Shown here piece by piece: positions 35,752 to 46,600 of a DNA stretch of 64,000 bases (its first letter is position 1; every line of letters begins with the position of its first letter). The notes under the pieces were generated by a model that was given only the letters and a program-made list of their open reading frames with translations, did not search any database and had not been told where the DNA came from. The position numbers were made by a program, and so were the translations under genes. This DNA is from Panagrolaimus kolymaensis (Eukaryota; Nematoda; Chromadorea; Rhabditida; Panagrolaimidae): assembly GCA_028622995.1 (NCBI GenBank), contig JAJQJQ010000024.1:2914001-2978000 (forward strand). The letters run 5' to 3'.

Positions 35752-36719
35752 AATTAGGAAATATAAATAAAAAGAAAATTGATAGCAAAAAAAAATATAA
35801 ATAAATAGTCGTCGAATTGTGTTTTTCTTTTTTACAACAATATGTGTGTATTTTTTATTTAATTTTTAGGCACTTTTGAAAATTGTATTTTTGTGTTTGC
35901 TCAAAAAAAAATTTGAGGATTAATAAATAATAAACTTTGATTTAGTGAAAATTTATAAATGCAAAAAATAAATTCTCCAGAATTTTATTTGCAAAAAATA
36001 TTTATTAGCAAATTTCGTATACGCGTGATTTTCTACAAACTTTTTGAGTTAATGAAACCCAGACTCACTCGAATTTGAACTTGATCTTGAACTTATAATC
36101 TTCAACACAAATAAAATTAAATAAAAAGATTTTTAACCGTCTTTTTTGTTTGTTTGAGAAATTCTCACCTTTTTTCTTCGTGACTTTGGAACCTTTACAA
36201 ATTTTTTTTATGAATGTACCAACTTTAGACGAAATTCGATTTACCCAAAAAAATAACTTTTAAAAATGAAATTTAAACCTGAGTTTTTATTTATTTATTT
36301 GTACATTAAAAAAGTATATGCATTTATGTGTAAAAAACGTGAAGAAATTAAAGTTTATTTTTATTCAAAAAAAAGTATATTTATTTGTTTGAGAAATTGA
36401 TAAGCAGTTTTCTCTTTCTTAAATAATATTGAGTCAATACTCAAGGCTAATGTTTGCGTCTATGCTTCTAAATTTTTTTTGATTTGATTTTTGAAAAGTG
36501 AGAAGAGCAAGAAAAATAAAAAGAAAAATAAGGAGGTGGCGTCTCAATTGCATTTGCAGCTTTTGCAATCGCTGCGGTGGCGGCGGGACTTCAGTTTCAA
36601 GAGAGGTATTTCCTCAATTTTGCAGGAGAGAAATATAAAAAAAATAATCATGAAAAAGTAACGTAAAAAATCAAAAAAAGCGAAGAAAAAAATAGTCTGC
36701 GTTTTATATTTAGAAAAAA
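35752..36719. other. Intergenic, no gene seen
   Basis: Mostly A/T tracts. A GC-richer patch around 36535-36600 (GGAGGTGGCGTC, GCTGCGGTGGCGGCGGGACT) precedes the multicopper oxidase by about 120 bases and may be its core promoter or 5' UTR region. Confidence 0.4.
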
Positions 36720-39700
36720 ATGTTTCATCAAAAAAGTTTATTAATGACGTCGCTGTTTTATATTTTTGTAATTTTCTTTTGCATAAAATTTGTTGAAAGT
36801 TTTTCGGAATTTGCTGAACCTTTAAAATTAGCTATTCCAAGAGTCGATGGAATTTATGAATTTGAATTAATTATTTCTGAAAAATTAACCATGTCCACTG
36901 ATGGCGAAAATGGTCATGTTGAAGTGCTGGATTATGATCCAAATCAATTTCAATCGGTTTGTCTTTATTTTTTTCCTTTGAGATATTTGACACAAAAAAA
37001 AGTCACAAAATTAAATTAAGAGGTAAATGCTAAAAAAAAACTTACATTTTTCCCGCATTTTTTTTGGTTTCGTTATGGATATTTAAAATCAAACCTTTTT
37101 TTTATTAATAAAAAACTTAAATTTCGAGTTTCCAGATTTTCGGGGATTGAAATTTCTAAAGTTCCAAAATTTTTAATTTATTTTTTTATTAATTTTTTAA
37201 TCCAAAAAAATTTGTATTGTTTATTATTCTTAAAAACCCAAACCAAAAATAATTTCAGATGCCTTGGTATGTTCGAGATTCGGATCAAACTCAACCTTGT
37301 GAAGCTTCATATTCATGGAATTCCAGCTATCATAATTTTTCTTCTTTGCTCCAATTACACGGCCTTCATCAAGTCGTCCACGCCATAAATGGAAAAGTCC
37401 CCGCTGACCCAATTGTTGTTCCATATGGATCTGAAATAATTTTAACTATATTTAATCAACTTTTATCTTCGTCCATGACTCTTCATGTTCATGGCCTCGA
37501 TAAAAAAGGTTTATGGTATACCGATGGAGTGGGATATCTTCAACAGTGTCCTATTCCACCTCAAACTAAATATCAATATCGATTTATTGCGGATACTTTT
37601 GGAACTCATTGGATTCATGGCCATTTGGGAATGGATAAAGGTTATGGATTATTGGGAGCTTTTATAGTTAAAAAAGAAAAACAAGAAAAAATTATTTTGG
37701 GAAATGATGAAGAAGAAATTGTTATTCCAAGTCGAGAATATGCAATGGTTTTACAAGTGAGTTTTAATAAGAAAGAATTAAAAATGCGAAAATTAGTTTT
37801 GTTCATTGCTTATTAATGAAAAACTAGACAAAAAGGCGCACCTTCGGCGCGCCAAGTAAATGTTACAGCTACCTTTAATGATAACAATTTTTGTAACTAA
37901 GCTGATGCTCAAACTATTTTATGTAAATTTTTTCTTTTCCTTTTTTTGATTGCGCATGAAAGATAGTTTTATGTAAATTTTTTTTCCTTTCATTTTTTTG
38001 TGAATGAAAAAGTAAATTGACATGGAATGACAACCTGTTTTACTAGAAAGGATAATGTTTGAATGCAAAAAAATGAGAGTAACAAAATTTGCAAATTATC
38101 GCTTGAAAATGACTACTCTCCAATGATAGTAACAAAAATTTGCAAATTATCGCTTGATAATGTTTACTATCCAATGATAGTAACAAAAATTTGGAAATAA
38201 TCGCTTGAAAATAATTACTCTCTTATGATAGTAACATTAATTAGAGAATTATTATCTTATTGCTTTCAAAAAAACACCTAAATAATGATATGCATTTTTT
38301 ACTTTTTCTTTAAAAAGTCTATTATCCCGCTTTTTAAATCACAAAAAATAAATAAAAATAAATCATGCTTTTTAGGACTGGACCGTAGCAACCTCAAATT
38401 ATATTTGGTTTGCTCAACGATGGCGAACTATGAAATGGCAATGGGGCTTTGATTTAGAAAAGCTTGGACGTTGTTGGGCTCCAACAAGAAGTTATGATTT
38501 TGGTGCCATTGGTGGAACTGTGGCTCTTAGGACTTTACTTGTTAATGAACATGGATGGTATGTTTCGAGCATAAAACATAAATAGGAAAAGTACCTTTGG
38601 AGGTGTGTAAAAATTAGGAATAATTATGTTAAAATTTTTTAGGCATAATCAAATGGATATTCTTGAACGACCTGAAACATTGCCATTGGAAACATTTAAA
38701 ATTCGCAAAGGTTTGTCGAAGTTTAAAAAAATTATAAATTTTGTATTATTTTTCAATAACAATTTTAATAATTTTTTAATGCAAAAAAACAAACAAAGAA
38801 AAAGCTTTACGAAAAGCAAAATAATGTTTTTGCTTTTTTATTCAAACGGCAGCTTTCAAAGCGCCATTGGAAAGCTCAATATTTTCTAAAGCCTTTATTA
38901 CTTTTTCCAACTTTTCAATTTTTATTTTTTTAGTGGTCTTTTTGTAATTCTTGTGAGCTTGTTTTATTTGACAATTCAGCAGATATCAATCGTGCCTGCT
39001 TTATTTTTGTTAGATAAACGGCGGTCTACCGCCGAAAAAAATCCTAAAACGAAAAAAGCTTTAATCAACCAAAAAAAAAATCCACATTTTTTTCTATGTC
39101 AAGGACAATCTTTGATTCAGCTATCTATCTTTAACTTTATTCAATTATTAAAATATTTAATTAATTACGCGTTTTGTTATCCATTTTTTGCGAGATATTT
39201 GTAATATGTATGTATTTTTAACATCTCTGTTTTTTAGTTGCTCGTAGTAGCTTTTTTTGATTTTGCTGCTTACCAAAGAAACGAATAAAATCAACTTTAG
39301 CTTTTTGATAGACATTTTTTCATTTACGGGTGCTTTATTTATTCGTCGCAAAAAAGATAGAAGAACTTTTATTGGTAAAGAATATGATAAAGAATCAAGC
39401 TTATCGTGAAGCATATGGACATCTAATTGAATTGGGTAAGAATTTTTTTGTTATTCGTGATGGTGGTGGTATGGGTTCAACAACTTTGATCAATGTCAAT
39501 TCAATGGAAATATATGGAAGATGGTATGAGTCAAAGTTACTCAAACGTGCTAAAATTCATTTTTCAACTAATCATCCATAGAGCTTTTTATTTCATCATA
39601 AGTTCATGTTATGCAGCTTTACGAAGTCTCCCTTTCCATGATCATGTTGAGGAAAAGTTGCTAACAATCCTTGCCACCACCTTGTTATTGTAACATTTCA

Positions 39701-42472
39701 TGTTATTATAGTTATTTTATAGGTATACGACTCCAATGCAAATCCGAGACAACATGTACTGCTGTGATATACTTCTATCGACTATCTATGAAACATGCTG
39801 ATTTGATTAAATCTTATGATAAATTTGTTAGTAGCTTGTTTTATTACTCATCCATGAATCTCAAATATTAAAACATATAAAACTTTTAGGCTGTTGCAAG
39901 AGCTTGTATGTGTTCTGCTGGTGCTCGAGAAGGTGATACTCATCATACTGGGGCTGAAGATGTTTTAAACGTTTCACATTTGTAAGTTGTTGTTGCTTTC
40001 TCGTATGCTTTTGTATAAGTGTGTTTTTAGAATCCTTCATCCTCAATCAACTCCTTTGTTACTCGAAGATGAACGAATTGCTGGTAGAATGAATGAATTT
40101 GATGAAATTAGAAAAATGTTAAATACACCATCATGGCATTTTACAAGTGCGCCAAAAGTTCATCAACAACTTTTTCGATATCTCAGTCTACTACGTGATT
40201 ATCAACCTCGATTATTTGAAGAATTTGAAATGGAACAACTTTGTACTATGGTGCTACAAGTAACTGTCTTCTTTTACCTCTTTTTTATAACACTCGTGAA
40301 CTTTTTTAGGATATGTACATATGCCCTCAATTTATATGGGGTTCAAATGGTGAAGTAATAGCTGCACTCGCAATACATTTTATATTAAAGATCGTGGCAC
40401 CTGAAGTTAAAACAGCTGATTATATACGAAATGTTTGTCCACAAATTAGTCGAACGGAGATGAAAAAGTTACGCAAATTCATATGGGAAAAAGTTTATAT
40501 GCTTTAAGAAAAGGATGTGATTTCGCTACTTTTGTTTTTATCAACTTGTGATTATCGTTGTAATTTTGTAATGTTATTCTCTGTGAGAACATACATACCT
40601 TATTGATTCCTGGTGCTATTTGCTACTTTGTTGTTGTCGTTTATTTGTAAATTATTATTGTAGTTTATTGTTGTTGTTATTTGTAATATAGTATATATGT
40701 GTTAATAAAAGATTTCTATTTACTAAATATTTTGCCTCAAAAGCTTTTCCTAAATTTAAAGAATGTGTCTAACTTTAGTAACAAATTTCATGAAAAGTTT
40801 TCAGGTGAAAATATCCTTTTCCGAGTTATAAATGGAGCCAGCTCTCATATGATGATGATAACGATTGATGAACACAAATACACTGTAGTTGCAGCAGATG
40901 GTCAACCAATAAAAGCAACCAAAACGGATATGATGATTATAAACCCGGGCGAAAGATATGATATTCTTATTGAAGGATTAACAAATCCTCAAAGAAAAAT
41001 TTATCCAATTATTATTGAAACTATGGAGCATTATAATAAAACTGGAGGAAAAATTGAGCCATATTTTGGTGGAGCAAAATTATTTTATGAAGATTTTAAT
41101 GGAAATAGTAATCGAGTTGAGAAACTTAAACGTGAGTGTTTGGAAAATTGAAAAAAAATGTTAGGCAACTTCAGTCAAATTTTTAGCTGATTGGTATCAC
41201 ACTCGTCGATGCACATCTCAAAATCGTTGCCTAGTTTTAAACTGCCCTTTTAAACAATATCCTCGAGAATATAGTTATGATTGTCGATATGCAAATAATT
41301 TTGAAGCTTTAGAATCAACCAATGATTTAGAAATTCTTTCCACCAATGGCGAATTTAAAACTGGATTTGAAGAATATTTTATTAATATGCATTATGATAG
41401 TCATATGAATGGATGGATGTATCAAATGCCTCGAGGGATTCCATATTTCCATAAACAAAATTTAGAGGAATTTGCTAAACCTTGTGATCGCCAAGCTTGC
41501 CCGCCCGAAAGTGATGCAAGATTTGATGATGCATGTTTTTGCTTTTATCATTTAAATATAACTTTAGGAAATATTGTTCAAATGGTTATTTATAATATGG
41601 GGTAAGAAAAAAAATTAGATAGAAAAATTAGACAGAAGAAAACCAACTTAATTTTTTTTTCAGTTACGGTGGCGGTTACACAAATGGCTATGCTCATCCA
41701 TTTCATATTCATGTAAAATAAACTTTTAGCATTTTGTCGTTTTCTAATTTGATGATTGAAGTTATTTAATTTTTTAGGGTACCCATTTTTATCTTTTAAA
41801 AATGGGCTTTCCTGAATATAATGAAACTAATTTTGTTAAACAACCCAATCAAGATATAAATTGTGAAGAAACTCTGGTTAGTTTTATTAATTTAGTTTTG
41901 AATAGTTTTTCTCGAATTTTTATTTTTTAATTAAGATAACCAAAATCCAAAACTTTCCAAATACAAAATTGGTTTCAGAAACATTATTTAAGCTTGTTAG
42001 TTTTTTTTTTGAGATTCTTTTTTTTAGGTATTTTATGTTTTTATTCGGTATTTTTTAAAGCCAAAAAAAACTTTTTTTATTTAATTTTTAAACTTTGAAA
42101 ACCAAAACTTTTCCAATTAATTTTTTCCATACTTTTTTTTAGCATTGCAATGAAAAAACTTTTCGCAATTCTTCATGGCTCAATGGACAAATACCAAATA
42201 TGAATACTCAATTTCCAACTTTACGAGATACAGTATCCGTTCCAATGGGAGGTTATATAGTTATAAGATTTCGAGCAACCAATCCTGGTTGGTGGTTGGC
42301 TCATTGTCATTTAATGTTGCATCAAATGGCGGGAATGGCTTTTGCATTAAAAATAGGTGAACATGAACAAATGCCTATTCCACCCAAAGGATTTCCAAAT
42401 AATTGTGGAGATTATGTTGCTCCATCATTGGATTATTCAAAATTAAAAGAAAAATATCCTATTTTTAAATAA
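36720..42472 (+). CDS. Multicopper oxidase (laccase/ferroxidase-like)
   Basis: Nine exons (36720-36956, 37259-37756, 38376-38557, 38643-38710, 40805-41131, 41187-41601, 41664-41712, 41778-41876, 42143-42472) join in phase to 734 residues. A signal peptide (TSLFYIFVIFFCIKFVES) leads to three cupredoxin domains. All copper-binding segments are visible: TLHVHGLDKKGLWYTDG and THWIHGHLG in domain 1, and AHPFHIHGTHFYLL and AHCHLMLHQMAGM in domain 3. The HCH-x3-H-x4-M arrangement supplies type 1 and type 3 ligands. Such enzymes oxidise phenols or metal ions and reduce O2 to water. In invertebrates they act outside the cell, for example in cuticle tanning or iron handling; the substrate here is unknown. 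Intron 4 is 2.1 kb and hosts a cyclin-like gene on the same strand. Confidence 0.93.
38085..38300. repeat. Tandem copies of the GATAGTAAC repeat in oxidase intron
   Basis: Three to four diverged units of about 60 bp, each containing GATAGTAACAAAAATTTG, then ATTATCGCTTGA and ATTACTCTC or TTTACTATC. Each unit has inverted GTTACTATC/GATAGTAAC edges. Related single copies occur in two NDUFS1 introns about 4-5 kb upstream. Confidence 0.75.
39471..40507 (+). CDS. Cyclin-box protein (transcriptional cyclin type) nested in oxidase intron
   Basis: The well-resolved exons are 39723-39826, 39890-39981, 40031-40259 and 40310-40507, ending at TAA. They encode CTAVIYFYRLSMKHADLIK, AVARACMCSAGAREGD...AEDVLNVSHL, ILHPQSTPLLLEDERIAGRM and QFIWGSNGEVIAALAIHFIL. 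The order matches the two cyclin folds of T/K/L/Q-type cyclins; the NVSHLILHPQ segment resembles cyclin T. The 5' end is uncertain: a probable start at 39471 (MGSTTLINVN...GRWYESKLL) must be joined through a short intron around 39549-39608 and an exon ending about 39659. These cyclins activate CDK9/12-like kinases that phosphorylate RNA polymerase II. The KVEE-like region between helices is replaced by AGAREGD, which is unusual. A decayed copy is possible. Confidence 0.55.
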
Positions 42473-43056
42473 AAATTTGTGAATTTAAAAAATGATAGAA
42501 GATTTTTTGGAAATACATTTTTTTGTGATTTATAAAAATAAAAACATTGAAAATTTTTTGATTTTTTGAGGGTTTATTTGAAATCAAAAAAATACTGTTG
42601 ATTATGGAAAAAAATCTTCCTGGACCTTAAATTTTTTTGAAAGTCAGTTTTTTCTTCAAATTTCTTAATCAAAACTAAAAATGCATCTAAAATCCAACAA
42701 CAGCCACTGCCTGAATTAAAATAATAATAAAAACGGGAGGACCACATTTGTCCCAAATTTTTCGCGTATCACGCGAAAAATATTTCACTTGTCCCAAATT
42801 TGGCGAATTGCACACCATGCCAAGCAGAATTTTCGCGCAGGCGAAATTTATTAACTTTTTTCGCGCAAACTCATGGTTTTAAATTTTTTTATGTTATAAT
42901 TATTAATAATGGTTAGTAGCAATTTGATAAAAAATTTGTAATTTTTTTGTTTTTAATTTTGCATATATTTATTACATTAGAATATCTACACATTTACAAC
43001 AAAACAAACAAGGATTAAAAATAATTTAAAACTTTTAATAAAAAAAATCAATGCTT
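42473..43056. other. 3' flank of oxidase gene; TTTCGCG cluster
   Basis: No gene seen. It contains ATTTGTCCCAAATTT direct repeats (42746 and 42788 areas) and several TTTCGCG or CGCGAAA words between 42757 and 42866, including the near-palindrome TTTTTCGCGTATCACGCGAA at about 42758. Confidence 0.4.
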
Positions 43057-43690
43057 TTATTTACTTATTAAACTTGTAATAGATTTATAATGAGAATCAG
43101 CATAAAAAATACATAAACTAGGATGTTTTTGCTTTTGTACTTCATTATATCGTCTCCCAGGACTATAACATTCCCAATGAGGATCGGGATTTGCATTGGT
43201 AGCTCTGTTGATTAAAGAGAAATGAAATTTCTAGATTTCATACTTTCATTAACATAGGTATTTTGATTTTCAAAACCACATAACTCGATTTGAGCCTTAT
43301 CTTTCACTAAACAAATATGTTACCGATTTTGTAGCTTTTTATGTGATTTATCACTTGTGATAAACAAAGTTTTTTATAAGTTTCATTACTTATGATTTTG
43401 GAATTTTTTTTCCTTTATCAAAACATTTTTTGCTATTAAGTTTAATTTTTGGTTGCTTCCAAATCGTCACCAAAGGATGCGTTTGGAAAAATATCATTAA
43501 AAATGGATGTCAAAATACAAAAAAAATCATAAAAATAAGGCACTTTTCTTTTGCAATTTTTTTTCTAATTCAATAAGTTTTAAATTCGATTAAATTGTTT
43601 CAATGCTTCATAAATAATTAATCGATCACAGTTGAGGTTCATCCAACGGGGGGAATCCAAAATCCTCTTGGCATTAATTCTTATAAAATA
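43057..43690 (-). pseudogene. Decayed minus-strand gene at the satellite edge
   Basis: Several coding-like stretches lie in order on the minus strand. Reading from the satellite edge there is RILDSPRWMNLNC, continuing as DRLIIYEALKQFNR, then after a one-base shift LIELEKKLQKKSALFL. Next come SIFNDIFPNASFGDDLEATKN (about 43435-43495), KDKAQIELCGFENQNTYVNES (about 43230-43300), and a terminal exon-like block (43204-43057) with NPDPHWECYSPGRRYNEVQ ending in TAA. Shifts and stops separate some of the blocks, so I read it as a decayed or partly mis-spliced gene. No domain family is recognised. Its upstream end runs into the 181-bp satellite without a break in frame. Confidence 0.5.
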
Positions 43691-46600
43691 TAAGAAAAAT
43701 ATTTGGAACAAAAAATCCATATCTCCAATTCAATCCCTAATTCAAAACGAGATTCATTAATTTCTTGCATCAAAGCTTGAAGCAAGTGTTTATAAAAAAT
43801 TATGGCTTACAGTTGAGGTTCATCCAGCGGGGGGAATCCAAAATCCTCTTGGCATTAATTCTTATAAAATATAAGAAAAATATTTGGAACAAAAAATCCA
43901 TATCTCCAATTCAATCCCTAATTCAAAACGAGATTCATTAATTTCTTGCATCAAAGCTTGAAGCAAGTGTTTATAAAAAATTATGGCTTACAGTTGAGGT
44001 TCATCCAGCGGGGGGAATCCAAAATCCTCTTGGCATTAATTCTTATAAAATATAATAAAAATATTTGGAACAAAAAATCCATATCTCCAATTCAATCCCT
44101 AATTCAAAACGAGATTCATTAATTTCTTGCATCAAAGCTTGAAGCAAGTGTTTATTGCATCAAAGCTTGAAGCAAGTGTTTATAAAAAATTATGGCTTAC
44201 AGTTGAGGTTCATCCAGCGGGGGGAATCCAAAATCCTCTTGGCATTAATTCTTATAAAATATAAGAAAAATATTTGGAACAAAAAATCCATATCTCTAAT
44301 TCAATCCCTAATTCAAAACGAGATTCATTAATTTCTTGCATCAAAGCTTGAAGCAAGTGTTTATAAAAAATTATGGCTTACAGTTGAGGTTCATCCAGCG
44401 GGGGGAATCCAAAATCCTCTTGGCATTAATTCTTATAAAATATAAGAAAAATATTTGGAAAAAAAAATCCATATCTCCAATTCAATCCCTAATTCAAAAC
44501 GAGATTCATTAATTTCTTGCATCAAAGCTTGAAGCAAGTGTTTATAAAAAATTATGGCTTACAGTTGAGGTTCATCCAGCGGGGGGAATCCAAAATCCTC
44601 TTGGCATTAATTCTTATAAAATATAAGAAAAATATTTGGAACAAAAAATCCATATCTCCAATTCAATCCCTAATTCAAAACGAGATTCATTAATTTCTTG
44701 CATCAAAGCTTGAAGCAAGTGTTTATAAAAAATTATGGCTTACAGTTGAGGTTCATCCAGCGGGGGGAATCCAAAATCCTCTTGGCATTAATTCTTATAA
44801 AATATAAGAAAAATAATTGGAACAAAAAATCCATATCTCCAATTCAATCCCTAATTCAAAACGAGATTCATTAATTTCTTGCATCAAAGCTTGAAGCAAG
44901 TGTTTATAAAAAATTATGGCTTACAGTTGAGGTTCATCCAGCGGGGGGAATCCAAAATCCTCTTGGCATTAATTCTTATAAAATATAAGAAAAATATTTG
45001 GAACAAAAAATCCATATCTCCAATTCAATCCCTAATTCAAAACGAGATTCATTAATTTCTTGCATCAAAGCTTGAAGCAAGTGTTTATAAAAAATTATGG
45101 CTTACAGTTGAGGTTCATCCAGCGGGGGGAATCCAAAATCCTCTTGGCATTAATTCTTATAAAATATAAGAAAAATATTTGGAACAAAAAATCCATATCT
45201 CCAATTCAATCCCTAATTCAAAACGAGATTCATTAATTTCTTGCATCAAAGCTTGAAGCAAGTGTTTATAAAAAATTATGGCTTACAGTTGAGGTTCATC
45301 CAGCGGGGGGAATCCAAAATCCTCTTGGCATTAATTCTTATAAAATATAAGAAAAATATTTGGAACAAAAAATCCATATCTCCAATTCAATCCCTAATTC
45401 AAAACGAGATTCATTAATTTCTTGCATCAAAGCTTGAAGCAAGTGTTTATAAAAAATTATGGCTTACAGTTGAGGTTCATCCAGCGGGGGGAATCCAAAA
45501 TCCTCTTGGCATTAATTCTTATAAAATATAAGAAAAATATTTGGAACAAAAAATCCATATCTCCAATTCAATCCCTAATTCAAAACGAGATTCATTAATT
45601 TCTTGCATCAAAGCTTGAAGCAAGTGTTTATAAAAAATTATGGCTTACAGTTGAGGTTCATCCAGCGGGGGGAATCCAAAATCCTCTTGGCATTAATTCT
45701 TATAAAATATAAGAAAAATATTTGGAACAAAAAATCCATATCTCCAATTCAATCCCTAATTCAAAACGAGATTCATTAATTTCTTGCATCAAAGCTTGAA
45801 GCAAGTGTTTATAAAAAATTATGGCTTACAGTTGAGGTTCATCCAGCGGGGGGAATCCAAAATCCTCTTGGCATTAATTCTTATAAAATATAATAAAAAT
45901 ATTTGGAACAAAAAATCCATATCTCCAATTCAATCCCTAATTCAAAACGAGATTCATTAATTCCTTGCATCAAAGCTTGAAGCAAGTGTTTATAAAAAAT
46001 TATGGCTTACAGTTGAGGTTCATCCAGCGGGGGGAATCCAAAATCCTCTTGGCATTAATTCTTATAAAATATAAGAAAAATATTTGGAACAAAAAATCCA
46101 TATCTCCAATTCAATCCCTAATTCAAAACGAGATTCATTAATTTCTTGCATCAAAGCTTGAAGCAAGTGTTTATAAAAAATTATGGCTTACAGTTGAGGT
46201 TCATCCAGCGGGGGGAATCCAAAATCCTCTTGGCATTAATTCTTATAAAATATAAGAAAAATAATTGGAACAAAAAATCCATATCTCCAATTCAATCCCT
46301 AATTCAAAACGAGATTCATTAATTTCTTGCATCAAAGCTTGAAGCAAGTGTTTATTGCATCAAAGCTTGAAGCAAGTGTTTATAAAAAATTATGGCTTAC
46401 AGTTGAGGTTCATCCAGCGGGGGGAATCCAAAATCCTCTTGGCATTAATTCTTATAAAATATAAGAAAAATAATTGGAACAAAAAATCCATATCTCCAAT
46501 TCAATCCCTAATTCAAAACGAGATTCATTAATTTCTTGCATCAAAGCTTGAAGCAAGTGTTTATAAAAAATTATGGCTTACAGTTGAGGTTCATCCAGCG

